Of a stretch of 64,000 nt of DNA, positions 24,597 to 35,598 are shown piece by piece. The stretch's first letter is position 1. Every line of letters starts with the position of its first letter. The notes under the pieces were generated by a model, which was not told where the DNA came from, did no database searches, and was given only the letters and a program-made list of their open reading frames with translations. Both the position numbers and the translations under genes were made by a program. This stretch comes from Rana temporaria (taxonomy: Eukaryota; Chordata; Amphibia; Anura; Ranidae). Where the stretch lies: NCBI RefSeq assembly GCF_905171775.1, contig NC_053494.1:127069824-127133823 (forward strand), given 5' to 3'.

Positions 24597-25085
24597 GGCT
24601 CCATTAACACCTAGGCGTTTTAACGCCTGAAGCGCGACGCTACAATACGCCGGAGGGTCGAAATTACATTAGTCTCTATGGAGACTGTTCACATCTCAAC
24701 GCCGAACGCTGAAACGACGATCGCCTGAAGCTCAAACAAGGCCCAGACCCTTTTTTGTCGCGCGTATCGGGCGGTTTGGGCGTTTCCATTACCCATAGAA
24801 AGTAATGGAAACGCTCGATTCAAGCGACTTGCGCGACAACGGGCGTTTGCTACGGGCGTTTCGTCGCTTTAATCAATAGAACTTGTCGCCCATGCAGAAG
24901 ATTAAAAAAAATCTACCAACATAGCAACAAGTGATGAAAAGATGATAATTTTTCCTATTGGCTAAAATAAAAAACGTCGAAGTAAAAAACGTCGGACAAC
25001 GCTGTATGCAAACGCGCAAATAAGCATGAATACGCGCGACAAAACGCCGGAAAAAAACGACCGACGCTCAGGTGTGAATGCAGCC
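24597..25085. mobile_element. Harbinger-type MITE with TTA TSD
   Basis: The left terminus GGCTCCATTAACACCTAGGCG corresponds to the inverse of the right terminus CGCTCAGGTGTGAATGCAGCC. TTA flanks both ends (24594-24596, 25086-25088), the 3-bp TWA target of PIF/Harbinger. CpG-rich, noncoding, 489 bp. Confidence 0.7.
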
Positions 25086-25396
25086 TTAGTCTAAATATGA
25101 GATCTGAGGTCTTTTTGAAAAAAAAAAAATGTAATTGCCCCGTCCCGACGAGCTCGCGTGCAGAAGCGAAAGCATATGTGAGTAGCGCCCACATATGAAA
25201 ACGGTGTTCAAACCACACAAGTGAGGTATCACCACGATTGTTCGAGCGAGAGAAATAAGCCCTAGCCCTAGACCTCCTCTGTAACGCAAAAGATGCAACC
25301 TATTGCGATGACCACCATTTTATTCTCTAGGGTGTTAGAAAAAAATATATATAATGTTTGGGGGTTTTAAGTAATTTTCTAGCAAAAAAAACTGTT

Positions 25397-27758
25397 TTAA
25401 CCCCCTTAGCGGTATCCCCGAGCGTGACTCGTGGAGTTTTTTTTATGCTAGGATCGGTATCCCCGAGTCACGCTCGGGGTGGATGTGCAGAGCCTGCAGC
25501 GGAATTCCTTACCTTCTCCAGGCAATCCTGCGATGATCTCCCATTGCTGTGATCGCCACCGAGATCCCCGCCGCGCCGTCCATCGGTCATGTGACTTCCT
25601 GGTTCTGTTCCCTGCAGCAGCAATGGTGCATGGGAGCGGAACTGGGAGGGAAATTCAAATGTTGCACAAACACAAACATATAAAAAGGAGGTGATACAAT
25701 GTAATCTGAGAGGATAAATAAAACCCTTTGAAAACCCTTTGAAAACCCTTTGAAAACCCTTTGAAAATGGCATTAAAAAAGCGCTGTCCTACAAATGCGC
25801 TTTTGGATCAGCTGAGCGACAGCGTCACGGAGTTGTTTGCAGAACAAAGCGACAGTGAGTCGTGGGGAGATTTGTCATCTGACTCTGACACCGACACTGA
25901 TCCAGAAAGTGACAATGCCGATGATCCCGCACCTGACCTAAGTGATGTGCACACTTGATGCCCTATAGACAGCGATGCAGACCAGGCAGCGCCCCCGAGG
26001 TTCCGATTCACTGGATCTCCTGGGATGAAGGTTGATGTGGAGAGTGACAACCCTCTGGCGTACCTGAAACTATTTCTTTCTGAGGAGGTCATTTTAAAAA
26101 TTGTGACAGAGACCAATCGATACCACGATCAGCAATCCGCTACGCTGCGTGCCAGATTTTCCAGATCCAGAAAATGGGAACCGGTCACTAAAGAGGACAT
26201 CTGACAGTTTCTGGGACTCATCATCCTTCAGGGGGTGGTGGGCAAACCGCTCCAGAAATGGTACTGGACCACCAATAAGATACTGGCCACTCCATTTTTT
26301 GGCACCGTGATGTCTGAATATCGTTTTTCACTCATTATGAAAAATTTACACTTCGCCAACAACGAAGAGTTTGATGAGGCCACGCATCCTGCGCCCAAAC
26401 TAAAAAAAATCTGGGAGGTGTGCCAGATGATTGTCGCCAACTTCCAGCGGACCTACGTGCCAGAAAGGGATGTCAGTGTGGACGAAAGTCTGATGGCCTA
26501 CAAGGGACGCCTGAGCTGGATCCAGTTTATTGCATCCAAAAGAGCGCGCTTTGGCATAAAATGTTATATGCTCTGTGAATCATCCACCGGATATATCTGG
26601 AATGCGGTCATTTACACCGGGAATGGTACCAAGTTCAATCCCAGGTACAGCTGCTATGGGATGGCCACATCGTCTGTCCTTTCACTGCTGGACCCATTGC
26701 TGAACCAGGGATATTGTGTGACAACGGACAATTTTTATACATCTCCGGAACTTTATGAGGTTTTGCTCCTCAACAAAACGGATGGGTATGGTACCGTTAG
26801 GCCAAACCGGCGTGACATGCCATCAATGTTTAGCAAGAAAAAACTAAAAAAAGGAGAGATTGTTGCCTTTCAAAAGGGTAAAATGATGGCAATGCGATGG
26901 CGAGACAAAAAGGACGTGTGTCTCATGAGCACCGTGCACAGCACCTCCACTACCATGGTCCGCACAAAACACGGAAAAGATGTGCTGAAGCCGCAAGTCG
27001 TGATCGACTATAATCACACGATGGGAGGTGTCGACCGAGCCGATCAGGCAATGACATTTTACCCGGCGATGCGGAAACAACAGAAGAAATACTACAAAAA
27101 AGATTTTCAGGCATCTCTTTGAACAATGCCTTTGGAACGCCTATAACCTTTATAAAGCAAACACGAACATACCTCTTGTTCATTCTGACTTTATATAGAA
27201 GGTGGCTGAGCAGATTTTTGTCAACCACCCAACGCCATCAGTATCTGCTAACAGACTCAGACGACGCGCTGTTGACATTGGCAATCCAGAACGCCTGATA
27301 GGTCGTCATTTTGTAGACTTCATACCGCCAACCGCACAAAAGTTAGCACCTACCAGGATGTGCGTCGTTTGCTGTTCCAAGAGGGATGGCAATGAAAAAA
27401 AAGTCCAAAAGGAAACAAGGTACTATTGTCCAGATTGCAACGTCGGACTTTGTCTAGTTCCATGCTTCAAACTGTTTCACACTCAGGATGTGTATTGAAT
27501 TTCTTTGTTTGACAAATTTCATTATTTTTCATTGCATTATTGAATAAAATTATATTATTTATTAGATTATAATTCATGTGTTTGTGTTTCAAATTGATCA
27601 CATCTGGAATGTCTACTAGAGTCTTGTTTTGGTCAGGTTTAAGTAAGTAATTACTAAGAATTGCAGGCCTATAATACATATCACCAAATTTCCATGCAAA
27701 AAATTGTACCGCTTTTGGTACGTAATTCCAGACAGAATCATACCGCCAGGGAGGTTAA
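25397..27758 (+). mobile_element. piggyBac transposon copy 2, structurally complete
   Basis: The left end TTAACCCCCTTAGCGGTAT and the right end, read inward, TTAACCTCCCTGGCGGTAT form a TIR of about 19 bp, with the TTAA target at both ends (25397-25400, 27755-27758). A subterminal duplication GGTATCCCCGAG lies at about 25411 and 25457. At 2.36 kb with one transposase gene it has the classic piggyBac plan. It sits directly upstream of crystallin exon 2. Confidence 0.9.
25767..27498 (+). pseudogene. piggyBac transposase, nearly complete pseudogene
   Basis: The ATG at 25767 follows five copies of an 11-bp CCCTTTGAAAA repeat. The protein has an acidic N terminus ('SDSDTDTDPESD'), the DDE_Tnp_1_7 domain and a C-terminal cysteine-rich domain ('CVVCCSKRDGNEKK', 'YYCPDCNVGLC'). 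The three catalytic aspartates are visible in 'DVSVDESLMAYKG', 'VTTDNFYTSPELY' and 'DYNHTMGGVDRADQ'. Breaks: in-frame TGA at 25956 and 26202, a +1 frameshift near 27100 (six-A run) and TAG at 27196. At least the TGA at 25956 could be a decayed CpG Arg codon. Without these it would be about 575 aa, normal for the family. Confidence 0.9.
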
Positions 27759-27981
27759 TCTAGTAAACACCTAATCTGAAAAACAGGCAAGGTCCTTAAG
27801 TGGAGAGCAAATAAGAGAAGTTCATTGTAGGGTTTACATACATGTAAATGTAAAACACTGTAGATTTAATATTTAGCTGTGTTTGAGTCAGAAATGTATT
27901 ACTACCGCCTATTTTTTTTTTTCTTACATTGCACATATGTTCTTTATGATAATATTTTTTATTTATCAATTATAGATGCAG

Positions 27982-28224
27982 ATATTCTTCTACGAAGACA
28001 AGAACTTCCAAGGCCAATATTATGAGTGTACTAGTGACTGTTCTAATTTCGGCTCTTATTTGAGTCGATGCAACTCTATTCGAGTTGTACAAGGAAGTTG
28101 GATGATTTATGAGCAGGCCAATTACAGGGGCTACCAGTACTATATAAAGCGTGGAGAGTATCCAAATTGCTCACATTGGATGGGTTTCAGTGATTCTATT
28201 AAATCCTGCTTTGCAATTCCACAA
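27982..28224 (+). CDS. gamma-crystallin exon 2 (first beta-gamma domain)
   Basis: Encodes 81 codons, exactly the 243-bp size of exon 2 in vertebrate gamma-crystallins. It holds Greek-key motifs 1 and 2, starting 'IFFYEDKNFQGQYYECTSDC' and ending 'SIKSCFAIPQ'. Both expected tryptophans are present ('SWMIYE', 'HWMGF'). The acceptor is ATGCAG ending at 27981; a second AG six bases earlier would add Met-Gln. The donor GTAAGT starts at 28225, phase 0. The product is a soluble structural protein of lens fibre cells. Exon 1, normally encoding a short Met-Gly-Lys-like start, was not found nearby; a piggyBac and other elements lie upstream. Whether it is type A-F, M or S is not decided. Confidence 0.93.
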
Positions 28225-28632
28225 GTAAGTCTTGTCTTTCCTTATAAGAGTTTAGTTAGTCTATTGTAGAGAATACATTATGGTGCATTATTGATTATTG
28301 ATTTGATGTAATTAAATCCTTAAAAAATAAGTGCACTTTTAGACCCTGTGTCCGCAGCTAATCAATCCCACCCTCCCCCTTCACAGATGGATATATAATG
28401 AGATGCAACAATGATGGTTGCCACGCGATAGAGCTGATGAGCATGCTTATTTCCTATGATACTCAGTGCAATCTAGTGGCCACAATGCTGTATTTTCCCT
28501 TTACACACATTAGGTTTGATGGAGATATAGCCTAAGAACATTCGATTTTGCCCCGTTTCCACAGAAATACTTTACATGTAGTTTCGATGAATGAACAGCT
28601 ATGCAAACTTTTTATAAATACACCCCTAAGTG

Positions 28633-28832
28633 TTAAAGCAGAACTAAACCCTCTTATAATTTTCAGCCAAAGAAGCTGCCATCTTGGCTGCTGTTTGATC
28701 ATCAACTACCATGATGTTGCACGTGTGATCAGTTATGACACCAGCCATTTGAAGGTTTGACAGTTTGGTTGAAAGCACAACTAATTTAACTGTTTTTTGA
28801 AACTGGTAATTTAATGGGGTTAGTTCTGCTAA
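28633..28832. mobile_element. TTAA-type MITE in crystallin intron 2
   Basis: The left end TTAAAGCAGAACTAAACCC mirrors the right end GGGGTTAGTTCTGCTAA. About 200 bp, noncoding; the right target site is slightly decayed. Confidence 0.7.
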
Positions 28833-28872
28833 AGAAGGACACAGATGTAAGCAGTTACATACAATTACAAGG

Positions 28873-29231
28873 TTAAAGGGGTTGTAAAGGTTTGTTTTTT
28901 ATTTTCTAAATAGGTTCCTTTAAGCTAGTGCATTGTTGGTTCACTTACCTTTTCCTTCAATTTCCCTTCTAAATGTTTTTTTTCTTTGTCTGAATTTCTC
29001 ACTTCCTGTTTCTCCTCAGTAAGCTTTCCACCATCATTCGAGCGGTGGAAAGTCAGTCAGAACAGCTTACTGAACAGCTTACTGAGGAGAAACAGAAAGT
29101 GAGACATTCAGACAAAGAAAACAAAAAACATTTTGAATGGAAATCGAAGGAAAAGGTAAGTGAACCAACAATGTACTAGCTTAAGGGAACCTATTTAGAA
29201 AATAAAAATCGAACCTTTACAACCCCTTTAA
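28873..29231. mobile_element. foldback TTAA MITE in crystallin intron 2
   Basis: TTAA at 28873-28876 and 29228-29231. The left end AGGGGTTGTAAAGGTTTG and right end CCTTTACAACCCCT begin arms of roughly 150-170 bp that are nearly perfect complements. A short direct repeat (CAGCTTACTGAA) sits near the centre. The whole element would fold into one long hairpin. Confidence 0.85.
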
Positions 29232-29437
29232 GCTGTAAGGCATTGCAGAAAGATATCAAGATAAGAAATGTACCAAACTAACCAATTATATTTAGTTTTT
29301 GCTAATCATTTAAAAAACTATTTTCTTCATTGCTATAGCCCTAATAAATAAGCTCATATGTTTTTATTTATGTCGCAGATGTAAAAATGTATTTATTTTT
29401 AGCTAACGTGTTCTCTATCTGTTTTCTACTGTTACAG

Positions 29438-29713
29438 TACAAAGGATCTTACAGGCTGAGGCTCTATGACAGAAATAATTTTGGAGGTAAAATGTTGGAG
29501 GCCACGGATGACTGCTCTTCCGTGTCTGATCGTTTTAATCATCATGACATCCAGTCCTGCAATGTCTTTGATGGCTATTGGATTTTCTATGAGCTTTCCA
29601 ACTACAAGGGGCACCAGTACTACCTAAGACCAGGAGAGTACAGAAGATTTACTGACTGGGGTGCTCAGAATGCCAGGGTTGGCTCCTTCAAGCAAATTAC
29701 AGATTTTCTTTAA
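29438..29713 (+). CDS. gamma-crystallin exon 3 (second beta-gamma domain)
   Basis: Follows acceptor GTTACAG (ends 29437) and encodes 91 residues plus TAA at 29711-29713, the usual size for exon 3. Greek-key motifs 3 and 4 are complete: 'YRLRLYDRNNFGG', 'YWIFYELSNYKG', 'YYLRPGEYRRFTDWGAQ' and 'VGSFKQITDF'. The paired tryptophans are conserved. Joined in phase 0 to exon 2, the two exons give 172 residues. With a three-residue exon 1 that makes 175 aa, the family norm. No stop, frameshift or splice-site defect is visible in either exon, so the gene looks functional as far as it can be seen. Confidence 0.95.
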   Translation, partial: YKGSYRLRLYDRNNFGGKMLEATDDCSSVSDRFNHHDIQSCNVFDGYWIFYELSNYKGHQYYLRPGEYRRFTDWGAQNARVGSFKQITDFL

Positions 29714-29721
29714 ATTATCAA

Positions 29722-29727
29722 AATAAA
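29722..29727 (+). terminator. polyadenylation signal of the crystallin gene
   Basis: AATAAA begins 9 bases after the TAA stop codon. A further cluster of AATAAAA lies at 29785-29810. A very short 3' UTR is common in gamma-crystallins. Confidence 0.7.
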
Positions 29728-29819
29728 AAGGTATTAAAACATTTCTGGTCTTTTCTCTGGATTATAACTGTATAATATGAAATGCAATAAAAAAATAAAA
29801 ATAAAATAAAAGCATGGAC

Positions 29820-30690
29820 AAATGGCATTCAAATCAAATCCTTACAAGGTCCAAAAGGTGTCTAATTACCAGTTGTGTGTTATGTAGCAGTACTGTTAAA
29901 GGTTAACTAATCTTTCCTTTGTATATCCATTGTCCCTCAACCAGCACCCCACCAACCCAAATATTACGCTTTCCTGTCCCTATACATGCTGTGTGGCCCA
30001 TTGGGTGTCCCACAGCATTTTCACTTAAAGTATCCAAACCAGTTTCAGCTTCTCCCATGTATACATACCACATTCTCCATGCCATGGAATCCTTATCCAC
30101 ACCTGAGGTGAAAGATAGACAACTTTTCCTCAGTAATAAATAGAGATTAAGGAGCACATGCATCAAAGAATCAGAGTTTAGCCAGGAAACAAAAAAGGTA
30201 AAGGATAAAAGATTGTTGTCATATGAGCCACACAGCAAAAATCTCTGCAGAGGAGTGGGTCGGGTAACTTTATAGGGTTTGGAGAAGTGGAGTGGGGTGA
30301 TGGTATAAATGTACAATTATACTTTAAGGGCTAAAACTGAGCACAACTGATATTGATTACTCATTTAAAGTCAACATGTAGATTTAAACTACACTCCCTT
30401 TGTTTATAACTGTTAACTTTGATTTATTTAGCTCTGGGAGAGGAAATCCTAATAATAAGAATTCACACTGGTAAATCATTTTTCATTAGTTCTATTCACA
30501 GCCTTATAATAGACATGAGATGGCATAAGATCTAAATCTTTGTGAGAAACAATTGTTGCATGAAGATGTATTGTCCATCATGTTTGGGAGCCAGGAATCC
30601 ACAATTGTTAGTTGTTGGCAAGGCAGAAAAAAAATATTAAAATTAGCCTCTATTGCTAATGCTTAACCCTAGACTGAAATACAGTGTGAT
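29820..30690. other. no recognised gene
   Basis: A 137-codon minus-strand reading frame (29903-30316) has no identifiable domain and no splice context. AT-rich noncoding DNA otherwise. Confidence 0.4.
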
Positions 30691-30858
30691 TACAGGCATA
30701 CCCCACTTTTAAGTACACAATGGGGTTTATTTACTAAAGCTGGAAACAAGCTGGGGTTAGAAGCTAATTGGTTTCTATGCAGAAGTGAGCCTGATTTTGC
30801 AGTTTCTAGCTTTAGTAAATAAACCCTATTGTGAACTTAAAAGTGGGGTATGCCTGTA
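30691..30858. mobile_element. TA-target MITE with about 50-bp TIRs
   Basis: TACAGGCATACCCCACTTTT on the left is mirrored by AAAAGTGGGGTATGCCTGTA on the right. The pairing continues through GGGTTTATTTACTAAAGCT and its inverse. The outer TA fits Tc1/mariner-type insertion. 168 bp, noncoding. Confidence 0.8.
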
Positions 30859-31024
30859 CTCATAAAAAAGTATACATTTGCATTATCATGATATGATCAT
30901 GTGCAAATGTAATTTGGAAACACACACAATGTAGAGATACATTTTAAGTGTTTAGCAAGATGGTATATCACACCTGTTAAAATAATCAAGAAGAAAAGTC
31001 ACCATTATGTTGGAGAGGATGCAA

Positions 31025-31388
31025 TGAATGTGGGACTATGTGTCACATTTGGTAGGGATGTATTAGGTGTTCTATCGGGTTGAGGTCAGTACTCTGTGCA
31101 GGCCAGTCAAGTTCCTCCATCCCAAACTCACTCATCTATGTCTTTATGGACCTTGCTTTGTGCTCTGGTGTGCAGTCATGTTGGAACAGGAAGGGGCCAT
31201 CCCCAAACTGTTACCACATAGTTTGGAGCATGAAATTGTCAAAAATGTATTGGTATGCTGACGACTTAAGAGTTCCCTTCACTGGGTCTAAGGGGCCAAC
31301 CCCCACCCCTGAAAAACAACCCCACACCATAATCTCCCCTCCGCCAAATTATTGGGACCAGTGCACAAAGCAAGGTCCATAAAGACAT
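31025..31388 (-). pseudogene. Tc1-like transposase fragment
   Basis: Minus-strand translation gives 'EFGMEELDWPAQSTDLNPIE', the conserved region around the second catalytic Asp and the final Glu of Tc1 DD34E transposases. An upstream 'FQHDCTPEHKA' segment corresponds to the usual QQDN..H.A. Stops and a frameshift interrupt it. A duplicated, inverted piece (GCAAGGTCCATAAAGACATGG) occurs at both 31140 and 31370. This lineage is different from the 8-9.4 kb Tc1. Confidence 0.75.
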
Positions 31389-32349
31389 GGATGTGGGCCA
31401 GCGAGAGAGATTTAATTGAAGTTCGATTTTTTTTTTTTTTTGGAGAGGTGAGGCAGGTGGTAAGGGTTTATAATTGTATTTTATGGTGTTGTAAATGCAT
31501 ATGGTAAATATGTATGGTATTAAAATTCAATAAAGATAAAGCAAACAAAAAAAAAAACGAAACAAAATATATATATTGAGTTGTTGAGGGGCAGAAAACA
31601 CACTCCTTAAAACCTGTCTCTATAAAACCCTTAAAAAAATTACACCACAATGGCAGTAGATGCTTACTTGGAATGGCAGTGGAAAAGTACTTGTCTTTGA
31701 GGACTGCGTCACAGCCATTTTTGTGACCTCTTAATTTTTAATACAGTTCTGGCTTTTAAGTTCTGAAGTACTTAGTAAAATGATGTCATTGATTAATATT
31801 AGTGGGATGCACAGCTCACGCATCATGTATAGATCAGTAAAACGTAATGTTTTATTTTATATTAAAAGATATGTATAACTATATAAATGACTGAACACTA
31901 CTGTTCATGTGTAGTCATACTTCATTTGGACTTAAAGAAGGGACAAGAGATCTAAGTATTTAAAGACCATTTGTTACCTTCTATATAAATCATATCTTTA
32001 CAGCTGAGCTAGGTGAAAAAAAAATGTGATTGTATACCAAATAATAAACACTCAATAGTGTGTATCTGTTTAACACAACTGTGCTATCAATCCTCAATGC
32101 TAAAAAAAAGAAGAAGCAAAGAAATAAAGCAAACCAAAGGTGTCCATAAAGTGTTCATCACATTATGTGATATTTCATACTTTCTAAAGTCTTCCTTATA
32201 TTCTTCCGTGCAAACAAAAACCCAAGTGCCACCACCTTTGACACAAAACATTCACTGGATGACCATGACCCTATTCACAATATGGGTCATATAGCACTTT
32301 TCCCCTTTAAGGGAGGGGGATCCCAGATCAGTGGCTCAATCTTTACCTC
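31389..32349. other. no gene seen
   Basis: AT-rich noncoding DNA with poly-T and poly-A runs; no coding or repeat structure recognised. Confidence 0.5.
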
Positions 32350-32680
32350 TTAGGCCCCGTACACACGACCAAACATGTCAGCTGAAACTGGTCCGCGGGC
32401 CAGTTTCAGCAGACATGTTCGGTCGTGTGTAGGACCGAGCGGACAGAATTCCAGCAAACATTTGCCCGCCGGGCCTTTTCCCAGCGGACAAATATTCCTG
32501 GACTTGTTTTAAAACAGCCCGCTGGAATCCTGTCCGCTCGGACATGTTCAGTAGTCAGTACACAAAAGCAGCGTACAAAAAACCCACGCATGCTCAGACA
32601 AAATGAGGGGACAGGAGCGCTCGTTCAGGTAAAACTCGCGTTTCTTTGGGATATGGCACATTCGTCATTTGAAAGATGTA

Positions 32681-32762
32681 TTCTAGCAAGAGAACAATGA
32701 ATAAAACGATGCAATAAACAACAGTTTATTGCGTCGTTTTATTCATTGTTCTCTTGCTAGAA
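32681..32762. repeat. 39-bp inverted repeat with 4-base loop
   Basis: The arms 32681-32719 and 32724-32762 match at 38 of 39 positions (TTCTAGCAAGAGAACAATGA and its complement). In Harbinger copy 2 the same region (about 56024-56105) keeps only the outer part of the stem. It lies downstream of the MADF gene's 3' end. Confidence 0.9.
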
Positions 32763-33414
32763 TAAACCCGTTCTCTTGCTGATGCAATTTCAACTGAGTT
32801 GTCCCATACTGAAATGTGACATTTGTTGCTTGTGATGTAATATTTTGAAAATGTTTTCTAGCCCAGACATGTATTTTTTTTTTTAGTTAATGTTCATCTT
32901 TTCTTTTTTTTTTGGTTGTTTCTAGTTATGTCACCATTTTTTTCATTTTGGTACTTGTTCTATTTTTGGTTTTGGGCACATTTTTTTATTAATTTTTTTT
33001 TTGGTTGATTTAAATTGTTTCCCATGTTGGCACACCAAATGTCCCCCCCCCCCCCCCGCAAGGAGTTTGTGTCTTTTGTAAATTACCCATTGTATTTGTT
33101 TTTAATGTTTGATGCCTAATAATCCCCACAGTATAACAAACAATAGACACGTTTTCAAATTAAAGCAAAAAGCCTTTTTTTTGGGCAAATGCAAAATTAA
33201 AAAATAAACAGAACGGCAGCACTTGAACAGCAGCACTTGAACAGCTAGCAAAATACATGCAAACTTGCATTTTCAACATGATGAAGGATAAACTAGTAAA
33301 CCTCAGGAGGCACCCCAAAACAAATCTGAAGCAGCAGCACATAACCAAAGGAACCCAAACTGTGGTAGTCCAAACAAGATGTCTTTTGTGGGGAATCAAA
33401 TGGAAGGCAGGGAA

Positions 33415-34671
33415 TCACTGTCTCCTCCTCTTTCCAGCCTTCCCTCCAGGCTGCCTTACAGCGGATCTTCCACGGACCCGTACACGGCCCCTTGCAGGTG
33501 GGGATGATGTGGCAGCAGGAGGATGGTGTTCAGCAAGCCGGGCCGGGTCACATAGCCCAGTGTCTGTGGTCAGCAGGTCCCTCTCCATCCACCAAAGGAC
33601 CTGATTGATCAGGCCCTTTGCCAGTCTCCTCTGCTCCTCCCCCCCTTGATTAAGATCGTGAGCCACGGAGGCACTGTAGGCCTCTGTGGGGTTGAGGGGG
33701 GCCCTCATGATGGCACTGGCCTCCTGGATCATACGGAGGCTCGCCTCCTCAACAAGCCTCAAGTGCCTCCTTCGGCCTGGTGGCCTCACCTGGGGGGAGA
33801 AACCTGGCTGGTGGTGGTTGTCCTGGGCGGGGGGACCTGCTGTACGCCACTGGGCCCGGCCTCCTCCTGGCTGCCACTGACCCCTTCGGCCTGGCTGACA
33901 GTGACTGGAGGATCTGCCACCTCCTGGCTGGTCTCTTCTTCCTGTGTCAAAAAAAGGGACATGTTTTAATACTTATCCCAATCAAATCACACACATTTTC
34001 ATGCTTGATTTTATTTTGTTTTGGTTCATTTTAACTTGAACAGACTCTCCTTCTGACCCCTGCAGTTGTCATCCCTGACACCTATTTGTCTGGCCACAAT
34101 TATTTTTTTTTTCCCAGTTTGGCTTTTATTTTACATTATCAAGTCAATAATCCAACAATAATTATTTAGGCCAGAAATATATAGGAAACTACTATACCTC
34201 ATCATCGAAGAGTTGCAGATCTGCCTCTCTGCCAGCCAGGCCCTCTTCTTCCGACTCTGCAGGGCTGTGGTGATCTGGGGAAGGTCCGCTGGAAGGTAGC
34301 GTGGAGGGAAGGCTGGAAGAAAGACTTGACATTGATTTCCTGCCATCCAGTTGATCCCGCAAAAAAGACATCTGTTTGTAATACCACAGCTTGGGCTCCT
34401 TTGGTTGTCTTGCTGCTGCTCCAGATTTTTGCCTTTGGTGAGCTTTGTACGCTCTTCTATATGTGTCCCTGAGGTTGGCAAGTTTATCCTTCACCATGTT
34501 GGCAGTGCATTCTGGCACCCATGTTTTCATGTAGTTTGCTAGCTGCTCAAGTGCTGCCGCTCGTACATCTTTATTGCAATAATTTGGCTGCTTTGAATCC
34601 CACAGGATGGGCATCTCGCGGAATTTATCCAGCAAGTTCTGGATAACTTCCTGGCTTTGTAGTAGGTCCAT
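33415..34671 (-). pseudogene. MADF-domain protein gene of Harbinger copy 1, frameshifted
   Basis: Two exons on the minus strand: 34671-34198 (158 codons, donor GTATAG) and 33941-33415. Exon 1 carries a MADF domain, roughly residues 10-100: 'EMPILWDSKQPNYCNKDVRA' then 'DKLANLRDTYRRAYKA' and 'PKLWYYKQMSFL'. MADF domains bind DNA. A Ser/Glu-rich acidic tail follows. Exon 2 encodes 'EEASLRMIQEASAIMRAPLN' and a basic end 'GGKAGKRRRQ'. A run of six C (minus strand, about 33792-33797) replaces the seven in copy 2, shifting the frame to an immediate TGA. The product would therefore lose its C-terminal half unless the resulting CAGGTGAGG is used as a donor. Confidence 0.8.
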
Positions 34672-35598
34672 TGCTTGGCCTTTTGAAGTGATCTTAGTTT
34701 TGTCTAGATTAACAAAACATAAATAATCAAAAAACAAGATTTTAAAAAGGCTCAGCGTTGACATTGATAGAATATGTGTCTCCAAATTTATGACCTAGAT
34801 ATAAATACAAACACAGTGTCTCTTGTTGCAAAAATTCTGGCCAGCTCTTCACCATTAGTTGTCCCAAAAAGTGATTTTATACATGCAGACCCTTTGGTTA
34901 CATTGCAGTAAATAAGTGGAATCTAGAACCATACCCAATTATTACAAATGAGAGCATTCATCTAGGCACTCTTTCATGTGTAGATATCCTGCCCCTCAGC
35001 ATTGATGACATAAAAGACACTTCCTAATGACCTCTGTCCAACCAACACAGAACAATACTTGGCCTGATCTGAATACACCATACAAAAATTTTAATGAGGT
35101 AGAGCATTGTTCCCATCTATATTTTGTGATGTGTCCAAAAGCATTTGGATACCAAAATACCATTGTGGTACCCAAGAGACATAATAGCTTAAAAGGGTGC
35201 AACCAACAGACCAAACCCCCATCCCATGGCTCTCCATTTTCTAGGCCTCTGCTGATCCCATGTTGAAATTTCTTACCTTTGTCTCTCTAGCTCCTCGATT
35301 CTCACGCTCGACTAATTACAGCGTAACCTACGTAATCACGTCGTTTGCCTTTTATTCACTCCGCGTATGTATGAAACGCCGCCCTCGTCACCTTTGCCAT
35401 GCCCCTAATCAATGTGATACGAAAATATGGCGTTAACTGTGTATGTTCTGTAATCGCTCGAATAGTCTCTGCGTAACCTACGTAAACACGTTGTTTGCAT
35501 TCTCTACACTCCGCGTATGTATGAAACGCCACCCTCGTCTCCGTCCATGGCGGAACATTTCCTCTTTTCCACGCCCATAATCTCTGTGGGAAGGAAAG
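34672..35598. promoter_or_regulatory. divergent promoter region between MADF and SANT genes (copy 1)
   Basis: The 927-bp spacer lies between divergent start codons. It contains a direct repeat: GCGTAACCTACGTAA starts at 35321 and again at 35471, each followed by CACGTYGTTTGC and CTCCGCGTATGTATGAAACG. The spacing is 150 bp, and copy 2 keeps it. TACGTAA is a short palindromic word, so a bound dimer is plausible. Regulatory role is inferred. Confidence 0.5.

Noticed and set aside
29903..30316. 137-codon minus-strand reading frame near the crystallin gene
   Set aside because: No recognisable domain, no splice sites or homology I can name; likely chance.
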